Assembly: GCA_030638185.1 (NCBI GenBank)
Contig: DAOWFD010000347.1
Location: forward strand, 1-5,729
Source: Candidatus Aegiribacteria sp.
GTDB taxonomy: Bacteria; Fermentibacterota; Fermentibacteria; Fermentibacterales; JCC-6
Direction of reading: 5' to 3'
DNA length: 5,729 bases
Every line of letters begins with the position of its first letter. Position 1 is the first letter of the stretch. The position numbers and the translations under genes are program-made. Below the pieces are notes generated by a model, which was not told the origin of the DNA, made no database searches, and worked only from the letters and a program-made list of their open reading frames with translations. Of the stretch, positions 1 to 5,183 are shown in pieces.

Positions 1-88
1 CATCGTGTTTCTCCCAATTCTTCGTGGCATTGCCCTCATCCCATTCGAAACCCGTACAATCCTTCACGCGATCACGAGGTTTTACCAT
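1..88 (-). CDS. brnT: BrnT-family toxin, N-terminal fragment (cut by left window edge)
   Basis: Only the first 29 codons are in the window; the gene continues past position 1. The reading frame starts at the ATG at 88-86, and an in-frame TAG at 103-101 rules out a longer start. The peptide contains GFEWDEGN (residues 13-20) followed by KNWEKHD (23-29). This matches the N-terminal signature of BrnT/DUF497 proteins (F-x-W-D ... N-x-x-K-H), which are small ribonuclease toxins of type II toxin-antitoxin pairs of about 90-100 residues. In that family the toxin gene usually comes first and the antitoxin gene brnA follows, which would lie outside this window. No Shine-Dalgarno sequence precedes the ATG. 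A sigma-70-like promoter with an internal inverted repeat ends almost at the start codon, consistent with a tightly autoregulated toxin operon. The family call rests on a short stretch, so the catalytic residues and intactness cannot be judged. Confidence 0.65.
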   Translation of the reverse strand, partial: MVKPRDRVKDCTGFEWDEGNATKNWEKHD

Positions 89-93
89 GTTAG

Positions 94-116
94 ATGTATA
101 CTATCATCATATACAT
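94..116. repeat. Inverted repeat inside the brnT promoter, possible operator
   Basis: ATGTATA (94-100) and TATACAT (110-116) are perfect 7-base inverted copies separated by 9 bases, with arm centres 16 bases apart. One arm covers the proposed -10 element and the other lies in the spacer near the -35. A dimeric repressor bound here would block the promoter. BrnT-BrnA complexes are known to repress their own operon, which makes this a candidate operator. AT-rich DNA produces such repeats by chance more often than average sequence. Confidence 0.35.
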
Positions 117-123
117 TTGTCAA
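95..123 (-). promoter_or_regulatory. Sigma-70-like promoter of the brnT-like gene
   Basis: On the minus strand a perfect -35 hexamer TTGACA (123-118) is followed after 17 bases by TATACA (100-95) as -10, which matches TATAAT at four of six positions. The expected transcription start is near position 88, which is the A of the brnT ATG, so the transcript may have little or no leader. The promoter assignment is inference from sequence alone. Confidence 0.5.
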
Positions 124-163
124 TTCCTTTTCCTGCAGAACATTTACGTATAAGGCAATTATG

Positions 164-179
164 CCTGATATCCTGATAT
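164..179. repeat. Tandem duplication of an 8-base unit
   Basis: CCTGATAT occurs twice in direct succession (164-171 and 172-179). The junction also forms the palindrome GATATC. No function is evident. It could be a slippage duplication or a small binding site. Confidence 0.4.
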
Positions 180-186
180 TGAACAT

Positions 187-207
187 AAAAACAAGCAAAT
201 GTGCTTG
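187..207 (-). terminator. Probable rho-independent terminator of the hypAB transcript
   Basis: Read on the minus strand, CAAGCA (207-202) and TGCTTG (197-192) form a 6-base-pair stem with a 4-base loop (CATT), followed directly by five T (191-187). This is the layout of an intrinsic terminator, although the stem is short and only half GC. It lies about 170 bases beyond the hypB stop and before the promoter of the next leftward gene, the right place to insulate the two units. Confidence 0.45.
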
Positions 208-377
208 CTTTAAATATGAGGATAGCATATTCATTACTAATAATGAAAAATACAATAAAATGGAAAAAAAGCTATGTCAAATAAGATTCTTGATGATATA
301 TGTGATGTGATGCGGCGGCAAAGGCGTAATCAGCCTGCTAGAAGATCTGTGATTAATCTATATCCGGTTCAAGGATG

Positions 378-1052
378 TTAACTGAAGCTGGATTCTACGA
401 AATTGCAAAACTCCTCGATACCTTCACCGGTTTTCGCCGAGGCGGTGAATACCAGGACATCCGGATTAAGACTTCTGCATTCCTCGATAGTCCTGTCCAC
501 ATCAAAATCAAGGTGAGGGATAAGATCCATCTTGTTAATCAGCAGTACGTTGATACTGCAGAAGAGGCTGGGGTACTTGAGGATCTTGTCATCACCTTCG
601 GGAACCGAAAGAAGACCGATTCTCATATCTTCGCCAAGGTCGTAACCGCTTGGGCAGATAAGATTCCCCACGTTCTCAATCGCCAGTAACTCAAGTTCTT
701 CAGGATCAAGGTCCATGTGGTCCAATGCGTGATTGACAGCGTGGGCATCAAGATGGCAGGCACCTCCCGTTTCTATCTGCCAGGCCTGGCAACCAGCCTT
801 CTCTATCCTTTCAGCGTCCCTTCGCGTCTGTATATCACCTTCTATTACAGCCATTCTGCAGCCGAAGAAACGGGCCATGGATTCCAGTACTGCGGTTTTA
901 CCGGCGCCGGGTGAGCTGATGAGATTCAATGCATAGATGCCTTTTTCACTGAGCAGTTTCCTGTTCGAAGCTGCGAAGCGGTCGTTCCTGCTCATGACAG
1001 ATGTTGTTATATCCACTTTCTTTTCAACTGTGTCATCACACATATTAATCAT
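378..1052 (-). CDS. hypB: HypB, GTPase for nickel insertion into [NiFe]-hydrogenase
   Basis: HypB is a SIMIBI-class GTPase that works with HypA to load nickel into the hydrogenase large subunit after the iron group is in place. With the ATG at 1052 the protein has 224 residues. Visible motifs are the P-loop SSPGAGKT (46-53), EGD (71-73), the G-domain metal site GGACHLDA with Cys99 and His100, a further conserved Cys133 in ENVGNLICPS, the guanine-specificity motif NKMD (173-176) and SAKTG (205-209). The N-terminus lacks both the CxxCGC nickel-binding motif of E. coli HypB and the histidine-rich stretch of nickel-storing forms, so this is the short GTPase-only type. A TTG at 1070 would extend the frame by six residues but lies inside hypA with no need for it. 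The ATG at 1043 (beginning MCDD) is a plausible alternative start giving 221 residues. The chosen start overlaps the hypA stop by 8 bases, suggesting translational coupling. Confidence 0.96.
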   Translation of the reverse strand: MINMCDDTVEKKVDITTSVMSRNDRFAASNRKLLSEKGIYALNLISSPGAGKTAVLESMARFFGCRMAVIEGDIQTRRDAERIEKAGCQAWQIETGGACHLDAHAVNHALDHMDLDPEELELLAIENVGNLICPSGYDLGEDMRIGLLSVPEGDDKILKYPSLFCSINVLLINKMDLIPHLDFDVDRTIEECRSLNPDVLVFTASAKTGEGIEEFCNFVESSFS

Positions 1053-1392
1053 TACCTTCCTCGAGTTCAACGCTGTCCACAGTGAACTCCCTGCCTGAGA
1101 GAATTCTCCTGCTTATTGAGCCACAATCTGGGCAGCCCTGATAGAAATCTTTTGCTTCGTATTCAGTACTGCATTCAAGACAGATAATCTTTGCTTTGGT
1201 AAGGTTTATTACCAGTTCCGGTTCTCCGAACCCTTCAATCTTCGCAATTTCGGTGAAGCAGAATCTCAGAGATTCAGGGCTGATTCCCGAAAGGGGTCCG
1301 ATAGTAACATTAACACGATCCAGGGGCACTTTCCGGCCAAGGACATTACCGATGATCCTGGTCATATCATGGGCAAGAGAGAGTTCATGCAT
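1045..1392 (-). CDS. hypA: HypA, nickel metallochaperone for hydrogenase maturation
   Basis: HypA is a small cytoplasmic metallochaperone that binds nickel through its N-terminus and passes it, together with HypB, to the hydrogenase large subunit. The 115-residue product has the usual family length. It begins MHE, with the invariant His2 and Glu3 of the nickel site, and carries the structural zinc site as CLEC (71-74) and CPDC (87-90). The ATG at 1392-1390 is fixed by this MHE motif. No good Shine-Dalgarno sequence is seen in front of it. It is the first gene of a leftward two-gene unit, overlapping hypB by 8 bases and divergent from hypF. The E. coli HybF paralogue is equally similar in architecture, but only one copy occurs here and it sits with the other hyp genes, so hypA is the natural name. 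Confidence 0.96.
   Translation of the reverse strand: MHELSLAHDMTRIIGNVLGRKVPLDRVNVTIGPLSGISPESLRFCFTEIAKIEGFGEPELVINLTKAKIICLECSTEYEAKDFYQGCPDCGSISRRILSGREFTVDSVELEEGND
1059..1062 (-). promoter_or_regulatory. Shine-Dalgarno site favouring the hypB start at 1052
   Basis: GAGG (1062-1059), inside the end of hypA, lies 6 bases before the ATG at 1052 and 15 bases before the ATG at 1043. The spacing favours 1052. The adjacent AAGG (1058-1055) could serve the second ATG at 11 bases, so the choice is not certain. Confidence 0.5.
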
Positions 1393-1419
1393 AATAGGCA
1401 GCCATTCACGTCAGGAGGA

Positions 1420-1450
1420 ACCATTCTGGTTAAAATCCTTTCAGAATGGT
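1420..1450. repeat. Perfect 9-base inverted repeat in the hypA-hypF control region
   Basis: ACCATTCTG (1420-1428) and CAGAATGGT (1442-1450) are exact inverted copies separated by 13 bases, with arm centres 22 bases apart, about two helical turns. The right arm touches the -10 element of the hypAB promoter and covers its likely start point. This is a classic position for a repressor. A third CCATTC half-copy lies at 1402-1407. A transcript hairpin is less likely for hypA because the right arm lies mostly upstream of the predicted start. Confidence 0.5.
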
Positions 1451-1455
1451 AGAAT
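1427..1455 (+). promoter_or_regulatory. Weak candidate promoter for hypFCDE
   Basis: TAGAAT (1450-1455) is a five-of-six match to the -10 consensus, and TGGTTA (1427-1432), 17 bases upstream, is a poor -35 with three matches. An overlapping alternative -10 is TATAAC (1455-1460). If real, this promoter overlaps the hypAB promoter head to head and spans the inverted repeat, so one regulator could control both directions. A poor -35 would fit dependence on an activator. This is tentative. Confidence 0.2.
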
Positions 1456-1478
1456 ATAACCTCTATTCGATATGTCAA
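1451..1478 (-). promoter_or_regulatory. Sigma-70-like promoter for hypAB
   Basis: On the minus strand a perfect TTGACA (1478-1473) is followed after 16 bases by TATTCT (1456-1451), four of six matches to TATAAT. The predicted start is near 1444, leaving a leader of about 50 bases before the hypA ATG. I saw no -24/-12 element of a sigma-54 promoter in this gap, although hyp operons in enterobacteria use one. Confidence 0.55.
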
Positions 1479-1508
1479 TAACGGTGATTCTATTCCGGAA
1501 GATTTAGG

Positions 1509-3773
1509 ATGCGACGACTAAGGCTTGAGATCAGCGGAGCGGTTCAGGGGGTAGGTTTTAGACCCTTCGTATACCGTCTTGCCCGTCGCTTTGATCTGGC
1601 AGGCTGGGTATCCAACACATCAAAGGGTGTGGTTGTCGAAGTGGATGGGGATACCGAAGTTCTTGCGCAGTTCGCTGAAGCTCTTCAGAAAGAAAAGCCG
1701 CAAGTATCCATCGTACAGGATATCCGCAGTGAGTACCTTGATACGGCAGGATTCGCGACTTTTGAAATTCGAAAGAGCACTGTGGGAAAGATAGAGGCAT
1801 TCGTGCTTCCTGATTTGGCCACCTGCGGGGAATGCACGCTCGAGATACTTGACCCGGACAACAGGAGGTACCGCTATCCGTTCACGAACTGCACGAACTG
1901 CGGCCCCAGATATTCAATAATCAATTCCATTCCGTACGACAGGCCTTCTACAACAATGTCCGGGTTCAGAATGTGCAGCGAATGCCGGAAGGAGTACGAG
2001 GATCCGCTTGACAGAAGATTTCATGCCCAGCCTAATGCCTGTCCTGAATGCGGTCCTCATCTTGAGCTGTGGAATCTTGATGGAACAATGCTTGCTGAGA
2101 GGGATGATGCCCTCCGAAAAGCCTCGGCGGAGATACTCGAAGGAAAGATCCTTGCGATTAAAGGGCTTGGCGGCTTCCATCTTATAACCCTTGCCGGCTC
2201 AGATGAAGCTGTTAGAACACTCCGTTCCCGCAAGGGAAGGCGGATGAAGCCGTTTGCGCTTATGTTTCCATCGATTTTACAGGTCTCCGAATTCTGTGTG
2301 GTATCCTCCGAGGAAAGGAAAGTTCTTCAGGCACCCCGGTCTCCCATCGTTCTCCTGAAAAAGCGCGATAAGCCGAATTCCTCCATTTCCATCTCGGAGC
2401 TTGTTTCCCCTTCCAACCCGGAATATGGAGTTATGCTGCCCTATACCCCTCTTCACATTCTGCTCATGATGGAGATCGGAGAGCCTGTAATTGCCACAAG
2501 CGGAAACCTCAGTGATGAGCCCATCTGTACCGATGAAATGGAGGCACTTGAAAGGCTGAAAGGTATCGCGGATCTTCTCCTTGTTCATAACCGTCCCATA
2601 GCCCGTCATGTAGATAATTCCATTGTCAGGATTTTTAAGGAGAGGGAAATGGTACTGCGAAGGGCAAGGGGTTATGCACCGCTGCCTGTAAGCATGGAGG
2701 AGGAATCTGCATCCGTTTTCGCCACTGGAGGGCACCAGAAGAATACCCTCGCCCTGTCAATAGGGAGGAACGTCTTTATCAGCCAGCATATCGGGGATCT
2801 TGACACGCCACAGGCACTCAGGGCCTTCAGCGAGGTCTGGAACAGCATAGGAGCGCTGTACAACGCGCATCCCGATATTATCGCTTACGATATGCATCCG
2901 GACTATATCTCATCTGTAAAAGCAAGAGAATCAGAGATCAGGGGCATTCCGGTTCAGCATCACATTGCCCATGTATATTCCTGCATGCTGGACAGGGGAG
3001 TCAAGTCGCCTCTACTCGGTGTTTCCTGGGATGGAACCGGTTACGGTTCTGATGGTACGGTATGGGGGGGTGAATTCTTTCATATTACCGATGGAACTGC
3101 GAAAAGGATAGCTCACCTGAGGCGCTTCCGCCTGCCCGGCGGAGATAAAGCTGTCAAGGAACCCAGAAGATCTGCTCTCGGCCTTCTCTCGGAGTTGTAC
3201 GATGATCCGGTGAAGCTTCTTCCCCCGGGCACATTTTCCAGGGAGGAGTCCGATGTCATGAAAAGGATGATATCGTCGAAGCTTAATTCCCCTCTTACAT
3301 CAAGTGTGGGAAGGCTGTTTGACGCGGTTGCGTCTATCCTTGACCTTCATCAGACTATAGAATTCGAGGGGCAGGCAGCGATGGCTCTTGAGCACGCAAT
3401 CGGGAATAAGATGACTGAGAAATCCTATCCACTTGAGGTTCTCAGCCCTCCCGGGGAACCCATGGTCATCGACTGGGCGCCCCTCATAAAAGGTGTTATC
3501 ATGGATGCTTCAGAAGGAATGGATACTGGCATCATTTCTGCGAAGTTTCACAATACCCTTGTGGAAGGGATTGCCGCAGTTGCTGAAACGATTGGAGAGA
3601 GAAAGGTTGTCCTCAGCGGCGGCTGTTTTCAGAATGTCTATCTTCTGCGGAGGGTTCTGGATGTACTTGAAAACTTGTGTTATGAACCATTTATCCACAG
3701 GAGCATTCCTCCAAACGATGGAGGAATCGCTCCGGGGCAGGTTATGGCAGCACTTATGATGAATTCCGAGTAA
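1509..3773 (+). CDS. hypF: HypF, carbamoyltransferase that supplies hydrogenase cyanide ligands
   Basis: HypF converts carbamoyl phosphate and ATP to carbamoyl-AMP and transfers the carbamoyl group to the C-terminal cysteine of HypE, the first step towards the CN ligands of the active-site iron. At 754 residues it matches the usual full length (E. coli HypF has 750). Domains in order are: acylphosphatase-like (about 1-90) with GAVQGVGFRPF, Arg18 and Asn36; two zinc-finger units with Cys pairs 106/109, 128/131, 156/159 and 178/181; a YrdC-like nucleotide-binding domain (about 200-390) with KGLGGFH, RMKPFALMF and ATSGNLSDEP; and a Kae1-like carbamoyltransferase domain (about 400-750) with QHHIAH (483-488), DGTGYG (508-513), SGGCFQN (703-709) and NDGG (736-739). 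All motifs appear intact. The ATG at 1509 places the acylphosphatase strand correctly, with a modest GGAAG 7 bases upstream. It heads the rightward operon, 16 bases before hypC. Confidence 0.97.
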   Translation: MRRLRLEISGAVQGVGFRPFVYRLARRFDLAGWVSNTSKGVVVEVDGDTEVLAQFAEALQKEKPQVSIVQDIRSEYLDTAGFATFEIRKSTVGKIEAFVLPDLATCGECTLEILDPDNRRYRYPFTNCTNCGPRYSIINSIPYDRPSTTMSGFRMCSECRKEYEDPLDRRFHAQPNACPECGPHLELWNLDGTMLAERDDALRKASAEILEGKILAIKGLGGFHLITLAGSDEAVRTLRSRKGRRMKPFALMFPSILQVSEFCVVSSEERKVLQAPRSPIVLLKKRDKPNSSISISELVSPSNPEYGVMLPYTPLHILLMMEIGEPVIATSGNLSDEPICTDEMEALERLKGIADLLLVHNRPIARHVDNSIVRIFKEREMVLRRARGYAPLPVSMEEESASVFATGGHQKNTLALSIGRNVFISQHIGDLDTPQALRAFSEVWNSIGALYNAHPDIIAYDMHPDYISSVKARESEIRGIPVQHHIAHVYSCMLDRGVKSPLLGVSWDGTGYGSDGTVWGGEFFHITDGTAKRIAHLRRFRLPGGDKAVKEPRRSALGLLSELYDDPVKLLPPGTFSREESDVMKRMISSKLNSPLTSSVGRLFDAVASILDLHQTIEFEGQAAMALEHAIGNKMTEKSYPLEVLSPPGEPMVIDWAPLIKGVIMDASEGMDTGIISAKFHNTLVEGIAAVAETIGERKVVLSGGCFQNVYLLRRVLDVLENLCYEPFIHRSIPPNDGGIAPGQVMAALMMNSE

Positions 3774-3777
3774 TGAC

Positions 3778-3782
3778 AGGAG
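3778..3782 (+). promoter_or_regulatory. Ribosome binding site of hypC
   Basis: AGGAG lies 7 bases before the hypC ATG, in the short gap after the hypF stop. It is the strongest ribosome binding site of the rightward operon, which suits a chaperone needed in stoichiometric amounts. Confidence 0.7.
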
Positions 3783-3789
3783 TATAATA

Positions 3790-4086
3790 ATGTGTTTGGG
3801 AGTACCTGGAAGGATCGAGGAGATATCGGGAAACGATGATCCTATCTTCCTCACAGGCAAGGTCGATTTCGGAGGTGTACTGAGGGAGGTCATCCTTGCC
3901 GGCATTAAAGACGCAAAGGTAGGTGACTGGGTGATAGTACATGCAGGTTTTGCCTTGAACAAACTGAACGAGGAAGAGGCCTATGAAGTGTTCGATTACT
4001 TGAGACAGATTTCCGAATTCGGCCGGATCGAGCTTGAGGATACGGACGGTATCTCAGGCCGGGCAGAAGTGGTGGAAAAAGGTTGA
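3790..4086 (+). CDS. hypC: HypC, chaperone carrying the Fe(CN)2CO group
   Basis: HypC (HypC/HybG/HupF family) forms a complex with HypD in which the Fe(CN)2CO group is assembled, then binds the hydrogenase large-subunit precursor to deliver it. The product starts MCLGVPG, with Cys2 as the iron-binding residue that becomes N-terminal after methionine removal, and contains the conserved VGDWVIVHAGFAL segment (44-56) with His51. At 98 residues it is somewhat longer than the common 75-90; the extra part is an acidic tail after about residue 76. The MCLGVPG motif fixes the start. The stop overlaps the hypD start by 4 bases (TTGA), implying coupled translation of the two partners. Confidence 0.96.
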   Translation: MCLGVPGRIEEISGNDDPIFLTGKVDFGGVLREVILAGIKDAKVGDWVIVHAGFALNKLNEEEAYEVFDYLRQISEFGRIELEDTDGISGRAEVVEKG

Positions 4087-5183
4087 AGTACGTTTCGGAA
4101 TACCGGGATAAAGAATCGGCGCTGAAATATGCAGCGCTTATCAGAAAGCTGGTCACAAGGGAATGGAGTATAATGGAAGTCTGTGGCGGGCAGACTCATA
4201 CTATTGTCAAATACGGCATTGATCAGCTTCTTCCCGATTCAGTGAACCTTATTCACGGACCGGGATGTCCTGTGTGTGTAACTCCCGTCGAGCTCATCGA
4301 TCAGGCAGTTGCGATTGCTGGGCTTGAAAACGTTATTTTCTGTTCATTCGGTGATATGCTGCGTGTTCCGGGAAGCTGGAGTGATCTTCTCGGGGTCAAG
4401 GCATCCGGGGGAGATGTGAGAATGGTCTATTCCCCTGTTGACGCTGTGCACATGGCTGCCGGTAATCCGGGAAAAGAGATTGTTTTCTTCGCTGTGGGTT
4501 TCGAAACCACTGCCCCCGTCACTGCCGCTGCGGTGCTTCAGGCTGAACATCTTGCCCTGGATAACTTCTCAATGCTTGTTTCCCATGTCCTGGTTCCACC
4601 CGCGATTGAGATTATTCTGTCAAGCCAGGATTGTGCTGTCCAGGGATTTCTTGCTGCAGGACACGTATGCACCGTGATGGGGTATACCGAATACGAACCG
4701 ATAGCGGAGAAGTATGGTGTTCCGATAGTTGTGACCGGTTTTGAACCACTTGATATTCTAGAGGGTATTCACATGTGCCTTCAGCAGCTTGAAGAGGGCA
4801 GGGTGGATGTGGAGAACCAGTACCTTCGGGCAGTTTCCAGGGAAGGAAACAGGGCTGCTATTGAAATTATGCGAAGCGTATTCGAGGTAACAGACCGGAA
4901 GTGGCGGGGAATCGGCAGAATCCCGGGCAGCGGATTCAGGCTCAGGGAACGGTTCTCGAGGTTCGATGCGGGAAAGAAATTCAAAGTCAGCAGTCATGAA
5001 GTTGATGAACCGGAGATCTGCATCTCCGGTGAGGTTCTAAGAGGTAATAAAAGGCCTTTCGAATGTGTTGCCTTCGGACGGGAATGTACCCCTGTACATC
5101 CCCTTGGAGCACCCATGGTCTCCTCGGAAGGAGCCTGTGCAGCCTACTACCGTTACAGACTGGCCAGGACAAACAATGAATGA
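4083..5183 (+). CDS. hypD: HypD, iron-sulfur scaffold for Fe(CN)2CO assembly
   Basis: HypD carries a [4Fe-4S] cluster and, with HypC, binds the iron on which the cyanide and CO ligands are assembled. The 366-residue product has the usual length. Conserved motifs are EVCGGQTHT (32-40, Cys34), GPGCPVCVTP (59-68, Cys62 and Cys65), FGDMLRVPG (89-97) and GFETTAP (139-145). The C-terminal cluster domain has Cys313, Cys328, Cys335 and Cys352 in the family pattern (SGEVLRG, FGRECTP, GAPMVSSEGAC). The start is a TTG that overlaps the hypC stop. It is preferred because the resulting MKYVSEYRD matches the normal HypD N-terminus, whereas the first internal ATG, at residue 31, would remove the region just ahead of Cys34. 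A GGTGGA 6 bases upstream is an imperfect ribosome binding site. Confidence 0.97.
   Translation: MKYVSEYRDKESALKYAALIRKLVTREWSIMEVCGGQTHTIVKYGIDQLLPDSVNLIHGPGCPVCVTPVELIDQAVAIAGLENVIFCSFGDMLRVPGSWSDLLGVKASGGDVRMVYSPVDAVHMAAGNPGKEIVFFAVGFETTAPVTAAAVLQAEHLALDNFSMLVSHVLVPPAIEIILSSQDCAVQGFLAAGHVCTVMGYTEYEPIAEKYGVPIVVTGFEPLDILEGIHMCLQQLEEGRVDVENQYLRAVSREGNRAAIEIMRSVFEVTDRKWRGIGRIPGSGFRLRERFSRFDAGKKFKVSSHEVDEPEICISGEVLRGNKRPFECVAFGRECTPVHPLGAPMVSSEGACAAYYRYRLARTNNE
5166..5169 (+). promoter_or_regulatory. Ribosome binding site that decides the hypE start
   Basis: AGGA inside the last codons of hypD lies 6 bases before the ATG at 5176. The next in-frame ATG, at 5200, has no comparable site. This supports the upstream start and an 8-base overlap with hypD. 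Confidence 0.5.

Larger units (their letters stand above)
124..377. other. AT-rich intergenic stretch between brnT promoter and hypB end
   Basis: No convincing gene is present. The stretch is clearly richer in A and T than the hyp genes on its right. It contains a small hairpin (AGGCA 153-157, TGCCT 162-166), the tandem repeat at 164-179 and the probable hypAB terminator at 187-207. A 35-codon plus-strand frame (274-381) is open but has no supporting similarity and its stop overlaps the hypB stop. The stretch separates the hyp locus from the toxin-like gene and may be a junction between unrelated gene blocks. Confidence 0.5.

Noticed and set aside
153..166. Small hairpin AGGCA/TGCCT considered as a second terminator
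   Set aside because: The stem is only five base pairs and no T-run follows on either strand.
5..310. Plus-strand open frame of 101 codons at the left end
   Set aside because: Its first part runs antisense over the brnT-like start, the rest covers AT-rich intergenic DNA with promoter and terminator signals, and the translation resembles no family I recognise.
274..381. Plus-strand 35-codon frame beginning MSNKILDDICDVMRRQ, considered as a small protein or a remnant of an integrase N-terminus
   Set aside because: The resemblance is too short and vague, there is only a poor purine-rich stretch for ribosome binding, and the stop overlaps the hypB stop. A homology search of the peptide against tyrosine recombinases would decide; no hit is expected.
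1053..1070. TTG start at 1070 for hypB
   Set aside because: It would extend hypB further into hypA with a rare start codon, while ATGs at 1052 and 1043 have suitable ribosome binding sites and give a normal N-terminus.
1393..1508. Sigma-54 promoter in the divergent region, as in enterobacterial hyp operons
   Set aside because: I found no convincing GG-N10-GC element on either strand.
2277..2735. Minus-strand open frame of 152 codons inside hypF
   Set aside because: It is antisense to the conserved YrdC-like region of HypF and is explained by codon bias on the opposite strand.
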